A stretch of 64,000 nt of DNA from Engraulis encrasicolus (Eukaryota > Chordata > Actinopteri > Clupeiformes > Engraulidae). Positions 1 to 34,800 of the stretch are shown here, in pieces; positions within the stretch are counted from its first letter, which is position 1; every line of letters begins with the position of its first letter. The notes beneath the pieces were generated by a model. The model made no database searches. It had not been told where the DNA came from and was given only the letters and a program-made list of their open reading frames with translations. The stretch spans positions 55,206,124 to 55,270,123 of the forward strand of contig NC_085858.1 in NCBI RefSeq assembly GCF_034702125.1, in the 5' to 3' direction. The translations under genes were made by a program, and so were the position numbers.

Positions 1-69
1 GTGTGTGTGTGTGCGTGTTCGTGTGCGTGTGTGTGTGTGTGAGCAGCTTGTGTGTGTGTGTGTGTGTGT

Positions 70-148
<79 letters not shown>

Positions 149-178
149 GCGTGTGCGTGCGTGTGTGTGTGTGCATGC
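1..178. repeat. (GT)n microsatellite
   Basis: GT repeats with a few GC interruptions, cut by the window edge. Confidence 0.95.
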
Positions 179-2953
179 GTGAACTGAGAGAAAAGGCATG
201 GGTGTAGAGTAGTGTCATCTTTTATTTGATCTGTCCGTTATCAAAACTGGAAGATGCTGGGAAATGTTTCACTTGGCCACCCGCTCCTGGGCCCTGAGGG
301 AAAACATATGGGACCAATCCTCAAAACAGGATTCCCAACTTAACCAAGACACGTGCCAATAAACGCTTCAGCATAGCTGTGGTTCAATCACAGTGGCGGA
401 TGACTAAGCTCCAGTTAAAAAAAAGAGAGAGAAAAGTTTTAGGCTTTCATATTCTACAAGGATTTAGAAGTTGACGAGATATGATTTACTTTGATCTGTG
501 AGCATGCATGAACGCAAAGATGGTTTAATGCATTTAAACTGAAGTGTCCACTGGGGTGAAAGAGATACGTTTCTTAACTGTCAGAAGAGCCCTTGCTTTG
601 GAATGTTTTAAACCCAGTATGGAGTTATTCTAGGGAAACTAAGAGCTGTGATCGGTAGTCTTTTTTTGATATATATTTGTCCCAAAATAGGAAGAGTATA
701 ATAACTCTTCTTAATTTCAGCAGAATTTCCATTGGCTCCAAACCCAAAACTGTGACCTGCATTGTTGATGCACCATGTCCACAATGAGCGAGTGTACAGA
801 AACTCTCATTTCAGCTAAATTTCCACATGTGCCAGGAAAGGAAGATTAAGTCCTTATCACGGCATACTGGTAAAGATGATGATGATGATGTCCTTTGGAA
901 TGCAGGGAAGACGGTAAAGCAGTTGCGGGGGCGCAATGGATGAATGCGTTTCATCTTTGATCTACTAGGATGATCATAATCGTGTGCAAACTTACACTCA
1001 CGGAAGCCACTGTTGTTCTTCACGCTGCAATCTGAGAGAGTGAATGACCTGATTACTTGAATGCAATAAAAGATTGATTTCTGGCTGTATCACATTTTGG
1101 AGTGGTATGACAAACAGCTGTAGAAGTTAACAGTCCTTTTTTTGTCTTTTTTACTTTATTTATGATAGGATAGTGAAGGTGGTGACAGGAAGCGAGTGGG
1201 GAGAGAGAGACGGGGAAGGGCCGTCAAAGAAGGACCCAGGCCGGGAATTGAACCCGGATCAGCCGCATGGTAGACGAGTGCCCTACCATTTGGCCACGGC
1301 AGGGTCAGAAGTTAACATTCCATTGATTTTTTTTTTCTGAACTCCCCAATCATTTGCCACCTAAACTGTTACATCCTTTTCGTGGTGTTCATTTATGATG
1401 TGATGTGAAACTATGGTTTTGTGCAAAGGAAAAACAAATCCTCGACACTAAGTACTCACTGTGAAGGCTTCAGAAAGTCATTGAGAGAATATGTTTTCTC
1501 ATACAGCAAAATCTCAATTGTAGTGCCACCATGTGGCTCTGCTACATTATACATTGTACAGTACACTTCATCTTCAACCATCATGAGTGTGTGTATGGAT
1601 GGAAAATGCTGTGATTGTGGGTTATGCTAGCTGAGCACAGAAAGTAGTTGTACAACACACCCCATTCATCAATATGGGTGGGCTTGTAGCGAATAATAAT
1701 TAATCATCTTCAAGATTAGATTTTCCTTACAAGACAGAACACAACACTCTGAGATCCTTTTGTCCATAATCTTGATGTAAATAGGCCACCACCTGCGATC
1801 ACAAATTCTCAATCTACAGGGCACTCTCCCTTCTCTCTAACACTCTTTCCTAGTGACATGCAAGTAGACCACCTTCTCTGTTTTTTTCTGTGTTGTGTTT
1901 GCTTTGTCTTAGTTGGTTGGAAGGGTGCGGTGGAATCGGTGGATTATGTATCATGATATTGCCATCTTAACTGTACATAATTCACTTTTTGTGTTGCATT
2001 GTTTTTTTTGTTTTTTTTAAACCTACTCAATAAAAGCTGCTTTACTCTATTCTACTGATTCACAAGCTGTGCTGTAGCCCATCAACATGGTTCCCAAAGA
2101 CATGGTGTCAGCTATTTAACATGGGGAGGCCTGAAGACAACCAAATGTCTGGAGCGAGGTAAGACTCGTTTGTGAGTGAAGAGTAGAGTTAGGCTGGCCT
2201 TGCCAGCTGTAAGCTTCCAGTCAATTCTCATCTCCCTACAAGCTGTAGCCTAGTTAGACGAGGAGAGGTTAACAGCAAACTTCCTTGGAATTTGACGTCA
2301 CAGAGAGCTAATCAAGGTTTAAAATATGATCATTAGCACTGGTTGCACATCAACAAAATGGGTAGGCCTGCTATGCAGTTTTACGTGATGAAAGAGAAGT
2401 TTCACTCCACATCAAAAAAGGACAAAAGGTTATGTGACTGAAAGTCCAAAATAAAGCCAAGTAGACATGAACAGGCTTTTCCGAAGAAATAATCATCCTT
2501 AAAAAGCACATCGTCAGATTGAAGTCACTGTGTGCTTTAAATCAGGTACCATCAATGAGGCCAGGTCATATTTTTTATCAAAGAAATATATTATTGTTTG
2601 GAGAAGGTAAAATAATCCTTATTAAGGACTGTTGTTTGCCAGAATCACTGCACAACACCATGTGCCAAAGTAGGCTATTGCAACACAACAGTTTATATGG
2701 AAATACGGTTATTTATGCAACAAAGAAAGCAATCTTCCTTCCCATTAAGTCATTGTATTTGTCTAATCAAGCCCCCTTGTCACATTAGGCCAAAGGTTCT
2801 CTGTTTCTTGACCTCATTATAAGCATGCCAACAGCCTCGCCCAACCGCACAATATGAATAAGATTATGAAGGCAGCACAGCCAGATGATCAATAATTGGC
2901 TGCATGCTATGCTCTGGACGCTATTATTGATTATACTGTGTTATTATACAGCT
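179..2953. other. Noncoding stretch downstream of wiz
   Basis: Apart from the SINE at 1137-1306, I see no gene or repeat that I can support. The few open frames are short and without recognisable content. Confidence 0.5.
1137..1306 (-). mobile_element. tRNA-derived SINE
   Basis: On the minus strand the head reads CCGTGGCCAAATGGTAGGGC with a B box GGGTTCAATTCCC, followed by CTTCCCCGTCTCTCTCTCCC, CTTCCTGTCA and a tail ending in TATCATAAATAAAG. Relatives at 32876-33042, 33714-33894 and 63408-63594. Confidence 0.75.
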
Positions 2954-2961
2954 TTCTAGAA

Positions 2962-3304
2962 CAGTTTTTCTCAACAGGGGTGCCGCGGGCCCCCCTCAGG
3001 GCTGCCGCAGAAACGTGGCTGATAAATAAGTGATGTAATATAATACATATTTGTCTAAATTCATACGTTAATGCTAGTCAGTGGAATCTTTCATCTGTGA
3101 ATTACGCACAATAAAGTAAATATAGGTCGCCCCAGTCAGCTGCAACTTCGAACGTAGGTCGTGTGACATCTCCAAATGTGTTACTTTTCTAAGCTTGTGT
3201 GGTATCGGATGCCATGCCATGTTACGGCTTGTTGGTTTGGGGTGCCTTGAAATTTTTCATGAATTGAAAGGGTGCCTCGCCTAAAAAAAGGTTGAGAAAC
3301 ACTG
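2962..3304. mobile_element. hAT-type MITE, 343 bp
   Basis: Ends CAGTTTTTCTCAAC and GTTGAGAAACACTG are inverted with few mismatches. The perfect 8-bp target duplication TTCTAGAA is at 2954-2961 and 3305-3312. No coding capacity. Confidence 0.85.
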
Positions 3305-3574
3305 TTCTAGAATGATGTGAGAGCTTCCAATCACTTTGAATGGGCCTTCCCAACCCCAGCTGTCTTGCTCTTAGTGCCTCCCAAGAGATCTCTCTAATGC
3401 CACCATTGTGAAACACTATATTAGGGCTTTGGCAACTGAACTGAAATCTCTTGTGTTGAAGTGTATCCTTTTGGTAGTATGCTGTTGGGCACGCAGGTGA
3501 GACATCACTCCCTGACACCACTCTCTTCCCAAACCCATAAGGCATCATTGAAGTGAGATTTACAATGTCATCGA

Positions 3575-3815
3575 TTACAGGTGCACTGTGTAAGATTGTG
3601 GCCAGATATGTGTACAGGTATTGCAACTATGCGGCTCATTGAAACTGTGCTGCCTATTGCAAAAATATTATTTTTTCACGAGTATTTACTAAGTAATAAA
3701 CTAAGATTTACTAGTATGACCAAAGTATACGTTTTTCCGCTAAAATTACAGTTGTGAATTGGCAGCATGAATTCTGGAAATAAACTACTGAAAATATTAC
3801 ACATTGTATCTTTAA
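3575..3815. mobile_element. Family B MITE copy
   Basis: Left AGGTGCACTGTGTAAGA and right TTACACATTGTATCT are inverted; the right flank is TTAA. It shares GGCAGCATGAATTCTGGAAA with the other members. Confidence 0.6.
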
Positions 3816-3956
3816 AAACACCTCCACATGTAAAATGAAATGACAACCGGCTTTCATCTGACCGTGACGGCACATCCTGTGCATGAAATGACAGGTGGTG
3901 AAGCCAGATGGGCAGAACACAGCCAGAACATGACAGCCAGAGCGCAGTGCATGAAA

Positions 3957-4132
3957 TATATATGAAGAGTTCAGATGCAAAACCATATAAGTGCCATTTC
4001 AGAAATCTGTAGAAATGACAAAATCAACAATCATTTTTCTGTTAAGTGTAGTAAATAGTATATGTATTTAGAAATGTAGCCCTTTCATGTACAATTGTGA
4101 CTAAAGGGTTTTGCATCTTAAGTCTTCACATA
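3957..4132. mobile_element. MITE family C copy
   Basis: TATATGAAGAGTTCAGATGC at the left and GGGTTTTGCATCTTAAGTCT then TCACATATA at the right are inverted. Another copy is at 49257-49505. Confidence 0.6.
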
Positions 4133-4490
4133 TAAAAAAATACTAAGTTTAAACAGTTTCTGTGTTGGAATTAAAAGTAAAAGATTGTCTAAGTTCAGTT
4201 TGAGGCTTTAAACCACCCATTTAGAACAGCCTGCAAGGAAACTGACCTGTAAAGGAATACAAATCACAGTTAAATTACATGACTCCCGTGATGACTATTG
4301 TGAAAAATCATTAGTCCTGTCACTTGGATTGCGGGTACATCATGGTCACAGATATTGTAAATGTGTTTGGTCAGATACAGTAAATGACAAACTAACTTTG
4401 AGTTCCATGTTACATTTAATGTTCCTTCAGGAGTTGAATGATAGACCTCCTTGCTTTTACCATACAATCACATTTCCATCACTGCTCGGT

Positions 4491-4597
<107 letters not shown>

Positions 4598-5983
4598 ATG
4601 TTACTGACAACCGTCCACAGTACCCCACTGTGGCTAACCACATCGTACTTCTTGACTAGGAATGGCCAGTCCAGTGCAGTGCAGTGCAGTCCAAGCACTT
4701 CTCTGTCCTGCACCTCACCCACGCATGGACAGCCTGAGCTGTGGCCCACGATAGAGGTACAAACAGTACAGCCGAGTAGACGCCGAGCCTGTGCTCAAAC
4801 TTCCCTTCGAGACACAATGTTTACAGTCTGCCTTTCACAAGGACATGTTTCCAGGGACACCCCACACCACAACCACCCTGCCCTGTCCCCTGTAGGACTG
4901 TCTTCAACACATGATGTCTTCCCCAAGGACACAAACCGACCGCAATCCCCCCAGCCCCATTTTACACTCATTCATCACAAACACTTCTTTCTCAAACACT
5001 CTGTAAGTGTTTGTTCTATAAGCTTGAAGATATGAAATAAGAATTACTTGGAAAAAACAGTACTAGTTTAGTTTCTATTTTCTATTTCACTGTCTATGAC
5101 ATCAAGTACAGAAACACATGTGGCGACTGCGAAACAATCAGACAGCGTAGAAAGTCAAAAGAAATACATTTAAATGCATAATTAAAAAAAAAAATCCTAG
5201 TTATGACTAGCAGTTAATTTAAGATCTACTGCCTACTGATAGTCTTAACCATGTCGCATATTTAGTTTACACTTATACTGTATACTGCATCTATTGTTTC
5301 CCCCCCCCTCGAGAGTCTTAACAGTCAAAATCAGATTTTTTAAAAGTCAGACACAGTCAAGAGAATGCATGATGTGGACCCTTGGTATATTGCTTCAATT
5401 TACAGACATTTTCTGAAGCAATTAAAAAAGATAATACGCTGTAGCAGCGCTCAGATGACAATTAAAAACAAACAGACTCACAAACCAACAAACTGAACAC
5501 TGTTGTTGTTTCATGTAAGTGGGGTGGTTCTTGGGAGGGGAGGAGTAGGGGGGTGGTCCATAGTTCAAGTGTGGGATTGGGGCAGCCTTGTGCATTTTTT
5601 GCTGTGTACCAGAAGGAGGTCACATTCAAACATGAAGCAAGAAATGTTCCCTTTTGCTGAAAAAGCAAAGTGTGTCTTGTCCACTCCACATAGGCTACAG
5701 CATTCTGGAGGAGTGGAACATGGTGGCCTACAGGCTTTGGGATGTGCGTGGAGGAAAGAAGAATGTCTTTGGCGCCCCCATAAGGGCTATAGGGTGAATT
5801 GCAGTGTCCCTCTTGGCATGGTTGAGCGAGGAACATACGGGAGGTTGTAACTTGTAACAGACTGTGTGATGCACCTTCAAAAACAGATTTTCTTACACAA
5901 AGTTGTCTGTAACTATTCAGTCAGTTAAACAGTGCCAATCTGCATGTGCATGTATTACGGCGCACACGCGCATGCACGTGCGT

Positions 5984-6072
<89 letters not shown>
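5984..6072. repeat. (CA)n microsatellite
   Basis: About 44 CA units, followed by a short impure CA/CG stretch to 6195. Confidence 0.95.
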
Positions 6073-6074
<2 letters not shown>

Positions 6075-7424
6075 CTCACAAACATACATGCACGCATAGT
6101 AGCATGCACGTACACAAACATATTAAGCACCATATATGCACAGGCAGAAAGATACAAGGCAGATACACACACACGCACACGCATACACACACACAAAGTT
6201 AAAATACATGTCAGTAACTGTAAGTCCAATGCGTTTCTGTGCATTTCTCCATCCACGTAGCAACGGTGGCCATGTTGGCCATGTGAGGTCACATGACCAT
6301 ATGAGGAGTTCCGGTTTTGTGATGAAGAGAAGGGGGAGGGGCTTCTTCTGACCCACACAAGGGTAAAGTCCAGTACCACACAGCATCTTTAAGAAACACT
6401 GACAACTCTGTAACATAAAAAAACTTCAAACTCAAAGATCAGAACTGAAAGATACCATCAGTCACATCTACACAAATTCTTAACATTATTTTAAAGTTGA
6501 AAAAGCAGCTGATAAACATGACCTTTAGCTTTTTTTTTTTAGTTAGTCCTACTAACTACAGAGAGTTGACCATGAATCTTGTCATATACAGCATGAGACT
6601 AACAGGGGGATTTAGTGGACGCTTTGCTTGTGTGCACTTCTGTAGTGTCTCGGTTCGTTTCAAAAAGTGCCGACGTTCTCTTTGTGTGCCATTTGTTTAG
6701 ATCACAAGGTGCAGATTAAAAACTCATTTTGGTGGTCGCCATGCCACTGTAAAAAGTCCATTTGTGGCACGGTATTTAAGGGGCTTTGGGGCATTTGTGG
6801 CTTCTTTTCTCTTCTCGTCGTAAAAATAAGACACATTCAATTCTACAGGATTTCATCCCTTGCCACTTCAAGTGGACAATGTAGGCTTTGGCCTGAAGCA
6901 AATACTTTTCGCTATGATTTTTACAGAAAAAGTTGACAAGGTGCTATAAGAGTGAACAAAGACACTGGCCAAAATAATGGAAAACTGAAAATAAAAACGA
7001 TACTGCACACTAATACGTGCTTTTTTTTACCACTGCCTTGAATTGGCAGGAGAAGGAGTTCAGAGTTCACAGAGTTCAGTTCCGATTTATAAACAAGGCC
7101 ATCGACTACCATTAGGTGGCGCTACTGTGGCGGGCACGAGAGCCACTTAGTAAAACCCCAGAGAGGCTTGGCAACAGGAAGGAACCAGAGAGAAAATAAA
7201 GAAAGTAGATAAAGAAAAGAAAGATTTAGGGAAAAAGAGAGAGCTTAAGCTTAGGTCAGCTACTCTGTCCACATCTTACAGTATGTGCTCACAAATTCAT
7301 GATTGTTGCACATTAAAAAGACCAAGGAGGATACAGGAGTTAAAACATTTAAAAAAAAAACAAACAAAGAAGGTAGGAAGGCCTCTCTGCTGATGATCTG
7401 AGGTAGCATAAACCCTCTCAGCAG

Positions 7425-7592
7425 CTTATAGACAACCCAGACAGCCTTACCCAGACAACCCAGCATCTTAGACAACCCAGGCAGCCTTACCCAGACAACC
7501 CAGCATCTTATAGACAACCCAGCATCTTATAGACAACCCAGCATCTTAGACAACCCAGACAGCCCAACATCTTATAGACAACCCAGACACCT
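7425..7592. repeat. Minisatellite of GACAACCCAG units
   Basis: Repeated ATAGACAACCCAGCATCTT and ACAGCCTTACCCAGACAACC blocks, at least eight GACAACCCAG copies in variable order. Confidence 0.85.
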
Positions 7593-7881
7593 CCAGGCTC
7601 CTCCTACTGCACCTCTGTCTCTACTCCTCCTCTACCTCCTGGGTCACTGGGGTGACTGTTTTGAAGCAGCACAAGATTTCATACAGTACGCGTCCTTACT
7701 GTCCTGTTCTGTTCGGGGTAACACGTAATTCATTTCATTATCAGTTCTAACGCCTCCCTTTGGAAGGAGGACCACTTGCTAACAGTAAGTAAGGAGAGGG
7801 ATGGCGTATGAACACAGTAACGAAGGCAAGGTGAAGGCAAGACATCCACAGAGAGGAGACAAGAGGTTGGGGAGTGGGGGA

Positions 7882-29587
<21,706 letters not shown>

Positions 29588-30200
29588 GGTCCCCACAGTG
29601 CACAGAAGGCTCTTGCTACACAAACGGTACTCTAAGATCACATCGTACAGTGTGTATACTGCCGCAACAATTACACTAGGACCCCAACTTCACAGTCAAT
29701 CAAATACAGATTTGGCTATTTGATGCCATACGGTAAGATGCAGTTCAGGTGGTCCACACGGTTAACATCTTCTAATGAAGTTGGCAATCCACAAAACAAG
29801 AAATCCAAGTTGTGAAACTTCTTGTTACTAACAGCGTTTTTGCCGTGTTCCTACAATTGTCTGCATCAAGCTCGTCGCTGCATCCGCGGCTCGAATTTTG
29901 GGACGTTCTGACCTAATTTGAGCTGTCTGCAGTTGGAGAAGCAGCCTCTTCCCCCCTTTTCGTGAGAAAGATGCCCGAATGATTACTCCATACTCAATAT
30001 AAGACATCAATAACAGATGTATGTTGCACTCGCAATACGTTGGGTATTTCGGAGGAGGAACATCTTTCCTGATGAAGATCTAACCTCGCCAAAATGACTG
30101 ATCCCAAATGATGCGGTCCTAGCCGGCTATTATGTCAAAGCGAAGCCCAAGGCACCCCAGACTTAATTTCCCTGGTGACGGTATTCTGCAAATAACGTTA

Positions 30201-30451
30201 CTCACGGTATTTGGCCTGGTTGGCAGGAGTGCCGTAACCTTAACCAGCCGTCGTCATGCTGTATTTCTATCGAAGACGCACAACTCTCACGACTGGCACA
30301 TGCGTCCCGGTGTGTCGCGCCGTGTAATCCCAATCAGGCCAGGGATCACATTGGTATGCAGTTTTGACTGCAAATCTTTTCCTAGTAGCCAAATTCAGAC
30401 TCCATGTTGTTTTGCCTGATAGGGGACGCCACGGCTGCGCCAGTGACGTCG
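30201..30451 (-). promoter_or_regulatory. Candidate wiz promoter / noncoding first exon
   Basis: On the minus strand a consensus donor (ACC|GTGAGTAACG, exon end at 30206) lies 600 bases upstream of the coding start. A full CRE-type site TGACGTCG is at 30444-30451, in sequence richer in CpG than its surroundings. This would fit a noncoding first exon transcribed from about 30400. It is inference only; no TATA box is seen. Confidence 0.3.
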
Positions 30452-31257
30452 GTAAGGAGGGGTGAAGAGAGTTTTGCAGCAGAGGGACGAGTTCTATCAG
30501 CGCTACTCTAAAAGAAACTCCTTAAGTTTTTGGATAGGCAACTGTTTTAGCTGTGCGAACCCTGTAGTCCCCTCCTTGGTCCCCACCTCATTGAATGGAA
30601 ATCTTTATCTTAATTTAACGCACGTGTTGTGTGTGTTTGCAATGACTCAGTTGTAAAGAACAAACTCTTTGCATGTCTAAGTAGCCTACAGTTTTCCATG
30701 TGCATGTTTACAAACGTTACAACACTCTCCCAAAAAGGCGCAATAAGCACTGTACCAAGTAGCCTATAACAGGTGCCTATAGAGGACCAGACCAGTCTTT
30801 GGGGCGAGCACGTCTAAAATTAATGGAAATCCTGATTGGATTGTGAAGTAAAATACAACTGTATCGATGGTAAACTCCTGGGTATTGTTGCTCGCCACAC
30901 TGGAGAAGAGGCTCAATGTCAGCACTTCAAACGAAATGTTTCGCTCCCTGCCAAGAGGAGATGGCCAGGCCCTTTCCCTAATTTTCCGGGAAAAAACATC
31001 GACATCTGTTTCCATGGTCATTATTCAGTTATACACTGTATTGCATCCTTAGAAAAGCCTCGGAGAACAGGTGCACTACAATTCACACCCGCTCATTTGT
31101 TTCAGCAAGTCCCTAGAGATTAAATAATGACTTGTAGGCTACGGTGCATAGTGTGCATTTTGTTGTCAAAAACAAACAATGAAACAAACAAAGAAACAAA
31201 ACGTACAATATATCAGGACAACTCTTTTATTGTAATTATAAACTGATTAATATAACT

Positions 31258-31263
31258 TTTATT
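31258..31263 (-). terminator. Candidate poly(A) signal of the PGRP gene
   Basis: AATAAA on the minus strand about 545 bases after the proposed stop; a second AATAAA is at 31226-31231. Spacing is plausible for a short 3' UTR. Confidence 0.35.
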
Positions 31264-31806
31264 CAGCTGTGATATGATGTTTCAGACATAGGCCTACCGT
31301 TCCTATGGCTAAGAGAACTGACCCCCTTATCAATACAAGGTCCTCCTTGCCCTGTCTATCTTCCATCCATCAAGGACGTTGTCCTGTCCATTGCTGAAGA
31401 ATAATTTGTGGCCATTTTTGGATGGGTGTAGTTTTGGGATAGCCTATCAAGTGCGATATATTACTAACGTGCGTTTCTCATTTTCCACCAGAGGAGGGCA
31501 ACAAAACAGCATCTTAAATCACAAACACCACTGTTTCCCACTGTCTACAGCCTTCAGTGAATGAGATTGGGCTCACTCTGTGTTTTAAACATAGTCACAT
31601 ATTGTATTGCAAGATTTAAAAAAAATGTGGCAGAAATGAGTAATTTGATACAGTATAGAATACGATGCAGAGTAGGCTACACTTTTGGCCAGCCCTCTGT
31701 CAACACAAGTTTGAAAGGATGAAGGAAACAATGGGGTGAGTAAGTCATCTTAATGTCGTTATGTAAATTCTTGCTTCAAGATAAGTCTCCCTCTGCTCTG
31801 CGGTCC

Positions 31807-34800
31807 TCAGCTCTGGACTTCCTGTGGAAAACCCAAGACAGTTTTACAAGTCAAATGCAAACATGGGTGAGCAAAACGAACAAACAAATATGTAGATTGC
31901 ACACGCCTTGTTGGTGTAATAGCTTAATTATAACACTGGAGCAGGTTATTTGGCAGACATACAGCAAATAATTTCATGATGTCAACTCATGGTGAATAAG
32001 CACATACTGTATCCTTAAAACTTTGTACTGCAGGTCATGAGTCATTGAAGTTTGTATTGTGTCTGAAATTTGTAATCTGTATCTGTACATTGTAAATAAG
32101 GGTCATTTTAATTGGCCATTTTGTGGAGCTATAGACCATGCAATGGATCAATAAAGGGATTTTAAAAGTCCAAGTCCCTTACCTTATAGTGCTCCCAGTT
32201 TTGCACATTGGCATAGAGGGCATCGCCAGGGCAGGAGGTGCCCGCCACCACTTGTTTGTGCCCGTGCACCACGTAGTCCTGCACAAGGCGCCCCCCACTC
32301 ACGGCGCACGTGGCCAGGTCATGCTTCACCAGGTTCAGGGCACTAGAGGAGGGCACATGCGCCATGTAGTCCCCGATGAAGGAGACCCCGTAGCCCCGGG
32401 AGTTGTGGCCCTTGGTGTGGGCCCCCTGCCAGTGCCACCCCCGGCCCTCGTAGATGTAGCCATCGGAGCCTGCCACAAAGCTGGAAGACAGATCAGGATA
32501 GGATTGTTTGTTGGCACTGAGGTACTTAATGGGTATGGAAACACTCTACTGAACACCCGTAGTGCTTCTAATATATTGGTAAGAAGAACATTGCATGGAA
32601 GGCTTTTGTCATATGTGTTGATGTGCATAAAAAATATGAGGCATGTTTTGCAATGTGCTTTGCAAGTGTTGTCACTTTGGAAGAAGGATGTCTGCAGTTC
32701 TGCCTTTTTGGTGCTCATGGTCGAGGGCAGTAGAATCAGGACAAATTGGGCTGCTTCTTGTTGACTAAACCCAAGGATTTTTTTTGGTGCACAAAGTGAC
32801 AGATGTTTCACCCTACTTACTGTATGTCTTTTGTGCACCAAAATAAAAAAAAAACTGAAAAAAAAAAAAAAAAAGAAGTAGATTTTTTGGTCTTTCTCGA
32901 CTTTATTGACGATAGGACAGCATGAGAGGTGGACAAGAAGCGAACAGGGAGAGAAATGGGGAGGGGCTGGCAAATGACCCGGGCCAGAACCAAACCCGGG
33001 TCGCCCGCGCAGCAGTCTAGTGCCTTCTATTAGAGCCACGGCAAAAATAAAATGTATGTTTAGTTCACCAGTCATCCCCGGGTTTAACCAATGGGAATTA
33101 GCCCAGTTTGACTTTGGTTATCACTTTGGTTGTAATGGTATTTGGCATTATGACACTGCCTAACCCTAATAATAAAACTACCACAATTGTTGACACTACA
33201 AACCGGTTTGGCTGAGCTGCAGTGCGGCAACTTTGAATGACCTTTTTGTCAATGTCTTTGTTCACATGCCTACAGTAGTTACTGTACTCAACCTTTAGAG
33301 GCCACAAATGTCTACATATCCAATACACATTCATCATGTTCCAGTCTTCTGTCGCTGAGACAGAGCAAACCGAAACTAGTCATGCTATTCAATGAGGTCA
33401 TTTCTCCTCCTTCACACAGTTAGTGAAGGTTAATGAAGTTCAGACTGGCTAGAAGTGCTAACCTGGGCCCATATACTATGTTGGGCAGTCATGGGCAAGA
33501 GTTAGGGCATCAGTAGCCCAAAGGTTGCCGGTTTGACTTCCGATCCACCAGGTTGGTGGGCAGGGGTGAGTAATTAACCAGTGCTCTCCCCCATTCCTCC
33601 TCCATGACGGAGCTACCCTGAGCATGGTGCCATCCCGCCGCACTGCTCCTTTGGGGCGTCATTCAAACAGGCCTATTCCCAGGATTTTGAGACAATTAAA
33701 ATGGAGCATTTCCGCCCTACCGTAGCCTAGCTAACGGTGAGGCACGGGGTTGCTGCGCCGGTGACCCGAGTTGGATTCCGGCCCGGGTCATTTGCTGATC
33801 CTTCCCCGTCTCTCTCCCCACACTCACTTCCTGTCATAATCTCCACTTTCCTATCAATAAAGGCACAAATGCCCCTAAAATATCATTAAAAAAAATGGAG
33901 TATTTCCAATGACTTGATGGGGTGCGTTTCAAAACCCACTTTGCGTAGAGCCTATGTTACAACCTTATTGTCAGCAAAATTGTTCAGATTACGGACTCTA
34001 CTACAAATCAGAACCTGGAAATGCGACGAGAGCATCGACCGTGTAACTGGTGTATGATGTGGATGGACATGCGTGCCCACCTGTATCCAATGTCGTCCCA
34101 GCCGCGGTCTTCCTGGTGGAAGCGCTGCATGGACCGCATGTCCCTGGAGCAGGCCTCAAACGTCAGGCAGGGCTCGCTGGGAGAGGAGGTGTGGTGGATG
34201 TACAGGAAGGACAGAGGCAGAGAGAGGATGGTGGGCTCGCCCCGGTACGCCTCGGCACCCCACTGGCAGCGTGGGATGATAGCTGGGCATACTGCCCGTG
34301 CCAGGGGGAGAAAATAGCAATGGAAAGAAATGAAGAGATCAGATATGAAATTCAGAAAGGTATATGATGAAATGTAATTGAGCTTGTATTATTATGATGT
34401 AACTGCAAACTGAAGCTTGCTGTTATATTCCCTCGAAAGTTAATACACAAAAACACTTTTTCTTGTCAGAATGACAAGTCCTGTTAGAATGGCATAATGT
34501 GTTACTAAAGACTATGTATTGTAGTAGTGTAGTACTATGATAGTAAAGTCAATGAAAAATACAACATTCCGCTGGTGGAAAGGTGCACATAATGAGGCTA
34601 CTGGCTATTTACTTACCCATGTACCTGTGTTCAAATGCACGTACTCCTTCCTCCACCATATTTTCAAGAGTATTTCTCCTCATCTTTTGCTGTTTGGTCT
34701 TGCTTCTATTCAGCTTCTGGTGCATAGCCAAGGCACTCCTCACCTGCTTCTTCAGCTGTTCAGGCCTGACCAATCGCTTCAAGTTCTGCCTGCGTTTGGC

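Noticed and set aside
5..187. Open frames of alternating Val/Cys or His/Thr
   Set aside because: They are translations of GT/CA microsatellites. The same applies to frames at about 4330-5035, 5903-6260, 8488-9189, 18464-19103, 49467-49940, 54336-54625 and 61775-62047.
1240..1306. Possible tRNA gene
   Set aside because: The B-box and head belong to a SINE; the cloverleaf is incomplete and the SINE body follows. The same holds for the other SINE heads.
7425..7592. CRISPR-like repeat array
   Set aside because: The spacers are not unique, unit length varies, and the genome is eukaryotic. It is a minisatellite.
30132..30656. Plus-strand frames in the wiz/PGRP intergenic region
   Set aside because: No recognisable content or splice support. 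The region is better explained as promoter sequence of wiz on the other strand.
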